Part shown: positions 1 to 11,606 of the stretch, one piece after another | How positions within the stretch are numbered: position 1 is the first letter of the stretch | Layout of the letters: each line of letters opens with the position of its first letter | Assembly: GCA_025266875.1 (NCBI GenBank) | Contig: JALLLT010000007.1 | Coordinates: forward strand, 372,001-436,000 | Length of the DNA stretch: 64,000 bases | Direction of reading: 5' to 3' | Origin: Fennellomyces sp. T-0311 | Taxonomy: Eukaryota; Mucoromycota; Mucoromycetes; Mucorales; Lichtheimiaceae | Made by a program: the position numbers and the translations under genes | Notes under the pieces: model-generated | Seen by the model: the letters and a program-made list of their open reading frames with translations, nothing else | What the model was told of the DNA's origin: nothing | Database searches by the model: none

Positions 1-3000
1 CTCTAGATATGAGTATCTAACGAAGCACGGGGATCCGAATGCACTTGCGAGTGTCCACTCACTATAGCACACCAGTATTGATGGAAGGCATCTTCGAAGT
101 GTCATCAAATATAAAACGCGCATTTCCACACAAGCTGATGCCCAGCCCAAATATCAAGTAACTCAATCTTCAGAACATGGCGCCCTTTACTAAAGACTGT
201 AAGAGCGAGACTGAAGAACTGCTAGAGCTATATCAACATGGTAGCAAGCATAATGTTAACAAGCAAGACCCAGCTGAGCGATCTGAGCCTTAGTAAATTA
301 TGCTAAAGTATTACGCTCGAGAAAATAAAGCGCTCCTAGAGAACTAATATGTTGGTAATATGTGGAAACTTTGAAACAAATAGTAGATAGCAATTAAACG
401 GACAACACCGATCACTGAACGACTTCAGTCTAATCTTAAAAGAGAGCCCCTTCCCCTTTTTTTGTGTCACTCCAAATGAGAATACGTAAGAAATAACAGA
501 TAGATAAGTAAATGCCGACTACTCCTTGTTCTATAAGCAGGGATGTATTGTGCTAGGCATGAACTTGTTTATTTGCTTTTGTTGGCCTGATTAAGGTGAT
601 TAATGCTCCTAACCGACCAAGAATAATAAACAGGAATCACAAAAACATGATGAACAATAGACACGCCACATGGAGGTACACCACTTATCTCATTGATCAT
701 TATGATCCGAGATGGGAAACTTTTAGTAATAAGAACATACATGAATTTACAAAATTGAAGTAAAATGGTGCATTCTACAACAAAAACTCTTAGTAATGGT
801 ACACATGACGTATACGGATGTTTATCACCATCGACATGCCACTATCGCAATACACGTTCACGATATTCTTCATAATTTTTGATACGTAGTATAAACAAGG
901 AGAGTGTTGTGGCTGACATGGTAATTCACGTAAAGATGAGTTCGAATAAACATAAGTTCGGATAAAAATATGGAAGTGAAGCAATCAGAGTGCACAGTGA
1001 CACTCAGTGAAACCTCGCTAGATGACAAATTTACCTTCAATAACTAGAAGATGCTAGAAGGGCAGTAAAAGATGTGCCGTGGTCAACAGTATAAATAAGG
1101 CGCTAGATTAGCATATGAAAACACGATGAGAACAGAAATTTATTTTACAGTCTTAGCGACTTCCTTTTTGTTACCAATTAATACTTCTACATCACAGGGA
1201 GGCTATGATCTATCATAACAACAATGATGGACTTGAGAAATTACTTATGTAGTATCAAGAGGAGGAGCAAGCATAAAAGCCAGATATGTCAATGAGACTC
1301 CAAAAGGTAAGTGATTTATTTCATGTTTTACTCTCCCTCTCTCTACTTATAGTAAGTGCTTATTCATGATGGGTTTTCCTTAAACCGGTATTTCTGTGAA
1401 TGATGTGTAATTTCAACATTATTACCACTTTACAGTAATAGTTCAAAACGATCGATAAGATGAATGCTTGCAGAGCATATCCGTGAAGAGACGCGTTGAC
1501 CGGAAGGTCGTGCGAATGAGTTACTTAGCTAGCTGAGTATTTGGTAAGATTAAAGCTCAACCTTCCGATGCCGGAAGTGAGAAGTGGCGGTAAGGATGAG
1601 AAGCTCTTATCCTCTGACCAGCAGCATTGATTACAAAGAAGTGTGTTACGGCATGTTCATGTTGGATACAGCAACGTGATCGATAAGAGTCATGAGTTGA
1701 TAATATCAGCAGTTATTAGTATACCCGGTAGCCGATGATTGGGGGAAGCGCTATGTACGTAAATGAGAAAAAATTCAAGAGAGTCAAATATCAACAAGCG
1801 ATTCAAGGAACACGAGCCTTGTATATGCCGTAGAATAGCATAATAGTTAGCGCCAGAGATAGTGAAGGCCAAGCAAGGTCGTTTGAAAGGTAATGTTATG
1901 TTCATGCAAAATGGCTTCCGGCAATTGAGGAAATAGTAATTTAATAACTGGACAATAAACAGTCTTGATTGTTGTGGATCATATGAAGATATTATATGAC
2001 TACGCAAAATTCATATGAAGGTGTCACCTATATAATAATTCGGAAGACTTTGCAATATGAAATATGATCGTTATGCCCCTGGCTAAGACAGTCTATGATA
2101 TAAGTCCCAATAGGTCCCGCAGATCGTTCGTTAAGACAATTAATGAGTGCAAGGAGAAGCAGGCTGTCTGTTGTGCAACTATATCTGTAAGACATATATT
2201 ATATATGTAACGGTAGCTGAATAATAAAATGCGTGGGATCGAGAAAGGCAATTACTGGTATTTAGTGATTGGACCACACTTACAGGCATGCTTTTTGTAA
2301 ATGGAAAGGGGATGGGGGATGTAAAGCTGACGGTTCATGCAGTGCGTGCCCCTGACGGCAAGGTGGTTACACTACTGCTGATCGGTATAACAATGTCAAA
2401 CATGCATGATGCAAAACATATTTATATTCGAAAGAGAAATTTATGTACTATGTGTATTATTGCCGAAAAATGTTCACGAGGGAAAAAATTATCGAGGGGA
2501 AAAAGACCACATAAAAGGGGGGTGCAGGGACAGATATGTATATGTGGAGAAGGACAGATTGAAATCAAAAAGAAACATGAGAAATTTCTTGGTTGGGAGA
2601 GGCATGCCAAGAAAAATAACAAAAGACGAAAATGCAAAAGTAAACATATAGTAGACAACTCTTCCTTATCTGCCCAGATAGAGGGCAGGAAAGAAACAAG
2701 AAGGTATAGAATAAAAGCGGGATTGCGGTGATATAGTAGTAGTGTGGAAACGTAATATGTGTATAGTAAAAGTGTAATAATGTAGTGTACTTACTTTTTA
2801 AAGCTTATAGGATGAGAGATATAAAAAAGGAGAACATGCAAATATGAGAAAAAAAATATAGAATATAGAAAAAGAAATGCGGGTTGTATATATGATGCGC
2901 AGAGTTTGTAATATGAGTGATTGCTTGGGCGAATGAAAATGTGGGTGCTGAATTAGGGCGATGCGGTAGGGGCGATGGTGAGGAGCGCATCAGTGGATGT

Positions 3001-3028
3001 ATAAATATGTATGTCGAAGATATTAAGT
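1..3028. other. AT-rich stretch without a recognised gene
   Basis: I see no conserved coding frame, splice pattern, RNA gene or terminal repeat here. The longest open frame is 2288-2731 (+, 147 codons). It becomes lysine-rich and low in complexity after about codon 40 and has no motif I can name. The sequence is AT-rich and looks like gene-poor or decayed repeat DNA. Confidence 0.4.
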
Positions 3029-4230
3029 TTAGTCGCGGAGCCAAGGGTGTGTCAAGATCTGGTGGATACTAGGGCGCTTTTCTGGTGATCGTTGCAGCAT
3101 GAACGACAGCAAATGCATGCATTTGTAGGACACCGGAATCTTTGGCGTGGCGAAACGTCCAGCGATAGCCATGTTAGGATTGGTGAAGGGCACCTCACCA
3201 AAAAGGATTGTGTAAAGTAAGACACCCAATGCCCAGATTTCGGCTGGCTCTGCTTGGTAGGGTTTGGACATAAGGATTTCCGGAGAAGCAAATGATACAG
3301 TGCCGTAGAACTTTCCAAAGTAGCACGTCTTTTGCTGTCCGTAGTGACGGGGAAGAATAACTGCCGAGCCAAAATCAATTAACTTGACCTGCGCAGGCAA
3401 CAATGTTTTAGTAAAATTTATAAAGCAACATTCTTTGAGTTTCTAGGACTTACCCTATATTGGTCGTCGATGACAATGTTTTCATCCTTGATGTCACGAT
3501 GACAGATACCCAGGGTATCCAAATAGGCGATGCAGTCGACAATCTGTCGGAAGATTTTCTTTGCCAGGTCTTCGTCAAAGTTATGATGACGTTCTATGCA
3601 TTCGAAGAGATCGCATGAAGTTCGTCGACGATAGAGTTGCGGTGGATATTCGTCAATGGGTGTGCCTGGCGACGACATGCAAGATTCTTCCGATGCCTGT
3701 GAAAGTGCAGGGGAGTGTGGTGCTTCGCACGGAATGTTGTCTGTGGTATTGGCACTCCATTGGGTGCCATGTAATTCCATGACGAGATATAAAAATGTGT
3801 CGTCCTGGTAGAAATCAACATAGTTGACAATGTTGGCATGACGAACGTGCCTCAGAACGTAAATCTCCATGGGAACGGGTCCAAGTTCAGAGTCGCGTAC
3901 CCAGGCGTGGGCTGGCACCTTGTGACGAAAGATGAATTTCACGGCTCTCTCAATGCCGGTGCGGCGGTCAGTTGCCGATACAACGAAACCGAAGCCGCCG
4001 CTACCGAGCTCTTCACCGAGCGAATATTTGCCGACAAACTCGGGGTGCAGGTTGTGATGCATAAGTGAACGAGCAGCCACGGTGAGCTCCTGCTTTGGTT
4101 GTGGTGTGGCCGGTGGAGATGGAGGGAGCTGGCGGGGAAGCACTTGCTGCGTAGGATGAATATCAATGGGTGCAAGTGATGGCTTTGGCACTGTATGAGG
4201 CCCGTATAGCTGAATTGGCGTCGTGGACAT
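3029..4230 (-). CDS. PAS-kinase-like Ser/Thr protein kinase, PAS domains absent
   Basis: A serine/threonine kinase of 378 aa in two exons, 4230-3454 and 3388-3029. The 65-nt intron has a GTAAGT donor and a GCGCAG acceptor, and the frame runs on from QYR to VKLIDFG. The catalytic domain starts near residue 69: glycine loop GSGGFG 76-81, AVK with Lys98, HRD 244-246, DFG 264-266, then a GTVSFASPE activation segment and APE-type motif. The HRDIKDENIVID stretch and the ME-x-HG hinge match the PAS kinase (PASK/Psk1) catalytic domain, which links nutrient status to sugar storage and translation. There are two oddities. The 68 residues upstream are proline-rich and hold no PAS domain, whereas family members are usually much longer. 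About 45 residues rich in Ser, Thr and Pro (roughly 157-203) split the hinge from the DLFE helix. All catalytic residues are present, so activity is expected. It could also be called a CAMK-group kinase. Confidence 0.85.
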
Positions 4231-6647
4231 TGTGTAGTACGTGTAATATTAAGTCTGGTAATTTAGGAACGAACGGGTGGGAAGTTGAGTGTAAGCGAGG
4301 ACTATTTAAAAGAAAAGAATAGAAGCGGAACAAAGAATTGGGAGAGATCGTCAGGAGAAAAAGAAATATTAAAAAAGGGGAGCCAGTGTTATTATTATTA
4401 CGGTAGTGAGGTCGAGAGGGTCGGATTTTACAATGGAATGGGAAATGGATGGACGAATAAGGAATGTCTCCCTGATCTGGAATGAAGCCTGCATCTCGAC
4501 TCACGGCTCCACGCCGGTTTTTTACCATTCTCTTTGTCTTTCGTTGTCATTCAAAAAAAACGAGGACCCTTCCGATCAGCATTCCCTATTTTGGTGCAAC
4601 CATAAAAATAGTTGACCGTCGATCGGTGACTTGCCCAACTGGGCTCTGCAGCTCATGACGCTTTACGCTCCCTTGCCCTTGTGACACTGCTGACGCGTAG
4701 CAGGATGATCTGTCAAACCCATATGTATGCTTCATATAGCCACTTGCCGTATATTATGATGGTGAGAAAAAGATCATGCCCCCCACTCCTTAGTTGTTCG
4801 TTTCCCCTGTACGTGTGTGTCCATAGATGTTGCTTGTCGGGACGCACTCTCGTCAATCACGCAGATGACGAAATATGCAGACATTTTCTTTTTGCTGTCC
4901 GGTATTGCCTATACTCGTGCTTACCATTTCTGCCGATCGGACTGAAACTTGTCAGAATATATGTCACACTACATCTTCCCCGTTAACCAGATACGCTCAT
5001 CATCAAGGAGACAATTCAGAAAACGTTATGTTTATCGTCGCAGGTCTGCCAATCGCTCGATTATCAAAAGGGTGATTCCACAGGCCATATGTCTTTCCAA
5101 ATCAAGGAGAATATTTTTTGTCCAAGTGTTCAATTAAGGGACAAAGCGACAAGAACTGATTATCTTATTAGCTGTTAGGTTGGACAAAATGAACCGCACA
5201 TACATGATGCATGAGTGTTAAATTTGTAAGTACATTAGACAGCCTTATCATGATGCAGCTCCGCGTAATTTATTTGCGGTGTGCGGTCGCATTATTATTT
5301 GCAGTAACTTATTTTTGTTAGCGTCTTCGAGGAGGGTGCATGCGGGGGGTGACACACTTCACAACAATGAGAGGTTGGGGGCACATTGGGGGGAATGGAA
5401 GGAGATGACACATAATTGTGGAGGAAGGGGGCCTCTTTGAGAAACAATGACAATCTTGATCCACCCCCAAACTTTACATAAATGGATCGATCCCTTGCCC
5501 AAGCATCGACCTAAACACCGCAATGCTCCGGCGATGAGGCTGACTGGTTTCCGCATCCGAAAGTTCACGAGCGCCAGCATTTTTTGCCTAGCGGCAACGC
5601 GTTCCCAGAGAAAAAGGGGTCCGTGTGTCGTGTGTGTTATGTGTGTGCGTGTGTTTTTCTTTTCAGGGCCCAGACCCGGGGAATCCAGGGACTATTTTTT
5701 TCTAACTTGTACTAAATGGTTTGTGCTCTCGGTCTGTCTGCAAATACGTGCAATGTGATCAGTGCTTTGTTTAACTAGCTACTAACGCACAAGCTGTACA
5801 TGCCATTACCTTGGTCCTCCGCCTCCTCGATCGGACTTGCACATACGTACACAATCACACTCCCTCCCTTCTTCCACTCGGACTTCATGCCATGTGATGC
5901 GGCCGCTGAAAGTGTGCCATGTGCAGTAGGAGCACATTTAGAAACTACGCATAATATGCTTGACGCAGGTTAATTTTGGACAGAAAACCGATGTTTTTTT
6001 TTTGGACAAATCTTTGTGATCACAGACAGTCCACAGTACTGAATGTCGGACAATTAGCCACAGCGTCTGAGCCGTAAGTAGTTTATTAGTGCCTACGAGC
6101 ATTAAGTAATTATTCTCCAGCACGTTAATGAGCCTCCACTGGATGTAATTTATCAAGTGCTCCACATAACTTGGATTTGATTAATACAGCAATGTAGTAG
6201 AATGAGGTTTTCGTTCAAGTAACATGATCGGTGGGAATTTTTTGGAGTAGAACGTTGTATAGTTTCCAAAGGGCTGGAAGCATCATCTTTGTACATTTGA
6301 TGTGAGAGAACGTGAAAACAGCTGAAGGGTTTAATAAGTCTTATTACATTAAGTATATGAATTAGGAGCGCTCTATAAGAAAATAAAACAAGGTACAGGA
6401 CATACTATTATTCTTAAACTGGGGGACATGCTAGCGCTTCTCGGTCGTAGTCCAACGAATGTTCCCTTACGGTTTCCATACTTTGCACGGTATGCAGTTC
6501 TCCTTTGGCTATATATTCCTTGTAAGGGTCTATATCCGACAGATAAAAAAAACAAGACTTTACTGCTAAAAACACACAGACAATGAAATTAAACACATAT
6601 ATACAAAATACAATCAATTAAATCTACATGGACGAGAAGATGGTTGG
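4231..6647. other. Intergenic region, no gene recognised
   Basis: It lies between the kinase (minus strand, starting at 4230) and the end of the glycosyltransferase at 6648, so its left part should contain the kinase promoter. The open frames here (for example 4681-4986 and 5447-5758, +) are short, lack splice or domain logic and show no recognisable motif. A GT-rich run (about 5615-5660) is the only simple repeat seen. Confidence 0.4.
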
Positions 6648-8327
6648 CTATTTGCCGCTTTTGCCGTGATAAAGCTTGGTGATAGTTTCGCCGTCGCGGA
6701 TCCGTTCTGCAGCATCCAGTCCCTGAAGCACATAATCGTTGGGACAGCCATCAGGAGCGTAATGCACGATAAAGTCGCCAGGCTGGTAGAACTGTGGAAA
6801 TGTGTTGAACGTATGCACGTCGGGGTAAAGGAGGTACACATGCGGCTGGTGCCTAGTCTTGTTGCTCACTTCTGCCATGGCGCCCTGTTCGTACGCCGGT
6901 CGCTTGTTATACCACTCTGTCGATTCCTGAACCTCCTTCAAAAACTGCATGCTCCATTCCGAGTTGCGCATGAAAAACACGCCTGCGTTCAGCATGGGGT
7001 CACGGGGCGGTCTGGATACAATCAAATCTACGTTCTTATCAAACGCTCTGACACCACCCGGGTATTGTGCACGAAGGTCATTCAAAAGGTCTCGTAGCGA
7101 TCGATTCGAGTCCATTATGACGCAGTCCATATCCGTCCAAAAAATCCAATCGTAATGAGGCAGCACGTTCTGCACAGCGTCGATCTTTCCCCATACTGTT
7201 TTCCGGCCGCGCTGTTGAGCAAATTCGGTAGAGCGTGGAACGAAGCTAATATGGTGCCTTTCTGCATAAATACGCTTATTCATGGCCGAGAGCCTCGCAG
7301 AGGGTTCCATGCAGTTGTCTGGATAGATGTATGATGAGGTCATCAGAGCAATGCTTTGGCGGCCACGGCATACTTCGGATGGCTCGAGCCCTGTGATCCG
7401 AGCCAGGTTCGCGAACGTGTCGTCCTGATGCACATGCGTTGCCGCCACGATGTTCCTGTGTTCTTCAGTCGGCGCTCCATCTTCATCCTTGGCGTTATAA
7501 AACAGTACGTCCTTCCGCAAAAAGGTTGGCCCAGTAGAATCCTGCCCTTGGTCTTGATAATGGAGGTGGATGCTCGTAAGGAGGTTCTGGCCCTCCTTGT
7601 TGTATGTCGTGTGCCAGAGTTGCAATACTTGCTTTGCAGCTGTGGATCCGATAGCAAAGACGTACTTGTCCGTCTCCTGACCTGTAAAGCTGCCCCACAC
7701 GACGTCGGTGGACTTGGTGCTGCTGAGCTCGTCTTTGAGGCCAGACAGTTGCACAAAGCCGTCAATGTGTTGCACAATCAAGTAGTCGTAGGTAAAACCC
7801 CGGCCGGACCATTCGCTTTCAGCCTGCAAACACAAACTTCAGTATTACTGCGCATGCTGAAGGAATTAGCGACTTACCCAGTCGATAACACTGTGCTGCT
7901 CGAACCATACAGACGATCGTACTTCCTCGATATCATTCCACTCCATCCTTTCAGCCTCATACTGACGCCGTTCGGCCGTCTTTCGGGCAATCGGCTCTCC
8001 GTATACCCAGAACAGGTACTTGGTATCCGTGTTGTCTTGCATACAGGGTTCGATATTATCATTCAAGCCGAAATACATCTGGCGGATCAAGTTGCGACGT
8101 GTAAATTCAAGCGCTGGAGAGGCGATAACAACCAGATACTTGTAATGCCAAGGTCCACCTTCACCCGTTTTAGCAGGCCATTCGTCAACCCCCTCGATTG
8201 CGAAGCGTGCGGTTGAATGGCTTTTGTAAAAGACGAGCGACAGAATGATCGCAAGAAAGATCAGAATGAAAACTCTCTTGTTGACGCGTGTATGCCGCAA
8301 TCGATGTAAAGCACTTCGAGAGCGCAT
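6648..8327 (-). CDS. Type II membrane glycosyltransferase: GT31-like region fused to GT34 domain
   Basis: A 541-aa protein in two exons, 8327-7878 and 7823-6648, with a 54-nt GTAAGT/GCAG intron at codon 150/151. A basic N-terminus is followed by one hydrophobic segment (about 19-36), the layout of a Golgi type II transferase. Residues about 60-280 resemble the start of a GT31 beta-1,3-transferase (KYLVVIAS, then RRNLIRQ), but the place of the metal-binding DDD reads HIDG. From about 306 on it is a GT34 (Gma12/Mnn10) domain: YAERHH 336-341, WGKIDAV 361-367, the DxD metal site at Asp381/Asp383 inside WTDMDC, LNAGVFF 428-434, EQGAM 462-466 and HYAPDGCP 504-511. GT34 enzymes add alpha-linked galactose or mannose to cell-wall mannans and glycans. 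The GT34 half looks intact. The GT31-like half is probably non-catalytic, which is an inference. The acceptor is unknown. Confidence 0.85.
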
Positions 8328-9982
8328 TCTGAGGTTACTATACGAAAAACGGCATTCTTGACTGGGAGCTGCTTTTTATAAAGGACAAGGCCTAATTTTA
8401 GTTTTTGTGTTCCCGGACCTTTGGTTTTTTCCGCATACGTATGGCGCAGCTCTGTGTTCCTAAACCGACTATGCAGTAAAGATAAGCCGTGGATTGGATT
8501 TTATATTGTCGAAAACAACAAGAGGGAGGGTGCAGCATTGATTATTCGGGACAATAAATATTCAGCTGTTGCCATGGACACCGACCAGCTATCAGCCGCA
8601 AGATACTTAAGCGTGGCAACGGTTACACCTTTTCAGTGATCTATTAATAACGATGTAGCGAAAAACGGTTTTTAAGGTTGTTGCACGGCAGATTAGAGGA
8701 CGGTATCTGTTTGATAAACTGACCGCCTGCCTCTACCCAGAGGGGCAAAAACACAAGACAGGAATTGTATACGTATCGTAGCACGGGGTCTTCTTCGACC
8801 TCCACAGCTTTGTCTTAAATAGGTAGTTTGCAGCAGTATGTTTGTTCTCGAAGACTTGAAAATCAATCATCATATATATAGTAACTGACAAACGTCTTAC
8901 TACTCTAGTGAGACAATACCTATACTCCAGCCTATAGCCAATAGAGATACGTACTCGCGGAAAAGCATGTTCGTAAAGATATTAACATCTTTCGCCAAAA
9001 ATTTCGTTATATAGGCAACTAGCTCTTTGATACCTAAAAGTTTTTCCAGGTCAAGATCTTGCATTTTCACGGTACTGAGGATAACATGGGGAAAATTTTC
9101 ACCGAAAAATACATATAAGAGCTATGCTGTAGTAATTCAAATCAATCACAACTGTTTATAGACGTGTGGCACGCTTGCTTGCAAGGGTGAGGGTATGCAT
9201 ACTACATATCCCCGCCTTCAAGAGTCAGATGTGTTTAATTTATCGTATGGATGTTGACAGCAGCGTACTGCGAACGTGAAAGTACCCAGTGAGTTCTTTA
9301 CGACACGCCATTGCTCACTTTTACGGTATGTAGAACAAATGGGCTTTTCTGCAGTGGGCGCAGTCAGTATAACATTAATAAGTATGTTCGTAACCATGAT
9401 TAACTATACATTATGTCCAAAAACGACTACACATTAAGCTTCTGGACAGAAGTATCGATAGGATTATCCAATATTGTGCAACATGTGGGTGTGAAAATTA
9501 GGTTCATGTGTGTCTACTCTTCACTTGTTTTCAGCATGTATAGTCCCTATATATTATCATTTCTTAAACCAATGTGCTTAATACACTATTACTTTCAATC
9601 AGTGCACGGTTCATGAGCAGTTACAGTGAAATAACGAACCCATCGGTGCGCGAAACATATTAATAAGCCATATAGTGGCGCGGTCAGCTGGGGGTAACTG
9701 TACCACGAACACAAAGTATAACTATCCTAGTTCTCGTTACGCGTCTCTCTTCGCTTTAACCAGAAACTTTTTACATCTACTTGAGGATTCGGCTCCTTTG
9801 ACATACATAATCATGCTTCACTTTTCTGTCTACCAGACATAAAGCATATTGACGTGATAGGAAATACTGTATCAGTGATTAAAGTAAGTGTCTCGTTGGT
9901 TAATAGCCAGAAATTAGAAAACATAGCGAAGAGCTATCACGGACCAAAACGCATTGTGCACTTACACGATCAATCGATTAGG
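8328..9982. other. Intergenic region between glycosyltransferase and HET gene
   Basis: It holds the divergent upstream sequence of both flanking genes. The sequence is AT-rich. Open frames such as 8421-8639 and 9413-9616 (+) are short and unremarkable. The HET reading frame stays open upstream of its first ATG as far as 9854, but without an ATG. Confidence 0.4.
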
Positions 9983-11488
9983 ATGATATATGAGTGTGAC
10001 CAGTGGACATTGGAAAATATATGGGGCTGCTGCTCAACGGCACGGTGCTACCCACCACAGAGAAGATTAGATGCCCTTGCGCCATTCGGGTTCAAGCCCA
10101 CACTACTTGTTCGAGTGTCGGACATGCAAACGGTTTCAGGGTCTGAAGTTGCTGAAGGTTACTGTGCAATATCCTACTCTTGGAGTAGCACCGGTGATAT
10201 AGAGTACACCGGGACAAATGGGGAAGTATGTATTGTCATTGACGGAAAGCATACAATTGTTTTCAGTGAAACAACAATGGACGAGCATACCCAGCAGCAT
10301 TATCACAATGTCACATTCAAGGATATAATCCAGCAAGTATGCCGAGACTTTGGTATCAACTATGTCTGGTACGACCAAATGTGTATCGACCAAAATGATC
10401 CTGAAGAAAGACGGCGTGAAATACAACGGATGTACGATATTTACAAAAATGCAAATTGCACAATAGCCTTGATCCCCGAACTTTGTGTGAAGCAGTCCCT
10501 ATACTCCCAGAACATCAAATCCAACATTGGCGAGATAATGAATGCCGCGTGGTCCAAACGCATGTGGACGCTAGAAGAAGCTTTGGTTTCTAATCAGCTC
10601 CTCTTCGTGGGTCAGAATAGTCATGTGTGGTTTGACACAATACAAGAATGTGCATCAGCAAGACACTCGGAATCCGATCACTTTCTTCTCAGCCTTTGCA
10701 AGCGGCCTGTGCGGTGGAATGCCAGCACAACGTTGTGGCATGCACATCGACGAACAAGTACCAGAGAACACGACCGGGTCTTTGCGTTGGCAAACTTATT
10801 TTCGTGGATCAAAGACGACCCCGAGTTCAGCTTCAGCGATGAGCAGGATATAACGGAATTAAAGATTCATTTCTATCGACTATTGGCCAAAGTTGATCTC
10901 TCTGTACTGTGCTTCGGTTGCCCAGAATACGAAGATGCCATTGAAGCGGCTCAACACAACGACACGTCTCTACCTTCTTGGACAGGTGTTGCTGGTAGAC
11001 ACGTTCCACAGTTTTTGCCACACAGTGATGAACTTCCAGAGACATCATTCAAAGACTACTCCATAGTCAGTAACAAAATAGTCGTCAATTGTACGTGCAC
11101 TTACATCTCCCTTCAAGGGGAGCCTTTATTGGACCAGCAAAATCTCGAGGGTCTTTCATTTCTTCCTGTAAGCGATCAACATCAGGACTCGTCTAAAGAA
11201 CGCAGCCGCGCGTACGGATTGAAAACGACGCATCTCTTCTCCGAAAAAGTAAAGCGGCCCTGGGCCCCGTTATTGGAACCACAGTACGACAGCATGAGCT
11301 TTCTCTCACTCACCGAAGAATGCACCGAATGCATAATCCTTTCAGGGATACCCTTTAATACCGACGTTCCAAACTACCAGTTCTATCCAGTAGTTAGGCA
11401 GGATGGAGACCACTACAAGTCGATCGGCTTATGCTTTGCGTGTCTTGACGATAGCGATAAAGTGGCGCAGGAGCTTACGATAGAATAA
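9983..11488 (+). CDS. HET-domain (heterokaryon incompatibility) protein
   Basis: A single-exon gene of 501 aa if translation starts at the ATG at 9983. The same frame stays open back to 9854, where it would begin with GTG, so an upstream exon is possible. The HET domain is clear: EGYCAISYSW near the start, then INYVWYDQMCIDQNDPEER, the MYDIYKNANCTIALIPE segment, and WSKRMWTLEEAL followed by a LLFVG strand. HET domains in ascomycetes act in vegetative incompatibility and are linked to regulated cell death. Outside those fungi their role is mostly unknown. The C-terminal 250 residues show no second domain I recognise. The gene is convergent with the phosphatase gene, with only about 118 bp between stop codons. 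No disruption is visible. Confidence 0.88.
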   Translation: MIYECDQWTLENIWGCCSTARCYPPQRRLDALAPFGFKPTLLVRVSDMQTVSGSEVAEGYCAISYSWSSTGDIEYTGTNGEVCIVIDGKHTIVFSETTMDEHTQQHYHNVTFKDIIQQVCRDFGINYVWYDQMCIDQNDPEERRREIQRMYDIYKNANCTIALIPELCVKQSLYSQNIKSNIGEIMNAAWSKRMWTLEEALVSNQLLFVGQNSHVWFDTIQECASARHSESDHFLLSLCKRPVRWNASTTLWHAHRRTSTREHDRVFALANLFSWIKDDPEFSFSDEQDITELKIHFYRLLAKVDLSVLCFGCPEYEDAIEAAQHNDTSLPSWTGVAGRHVPQFLPHSDELPETSFKDYSIVSNKIVVNCTCTYISLQGEPLLDQQNLEGLSFLPVSDQHQDSSKERSRAYGLKTTHLFSEKVKRPWAPLLEPQYDSMSFLSLTEECTECIILSGIPFNTDVPNYQFYPVVRQDGDHYKSIGLCFACLDDSDKVAQELTIE

Positions 11489-11606
11489 AATAAAATGCAG
11501 TTGGATCTCGGCAAAGATATTGTAGCGGATGGGTAGTCAGTTGTACCATAGAATTGAAAGCGATTAATATTAAAAACAACAGCTATTATTTATCCAAAAT
11601 CTACAA

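Noticed and set aside
2288..2731. 147-codon open frame on the plus strand
   Set aside because: The first 40 codons look protein-like, but the rest is lysine-rich simple sequence without a motif. No splice context or neighbour supports a gene.
9854..9982. Extension of the HET gene to the start of the open frame
   Set aside because: The frame begins with GTG, which is not a normal eukaryotic start. The first ATG is at 9983.
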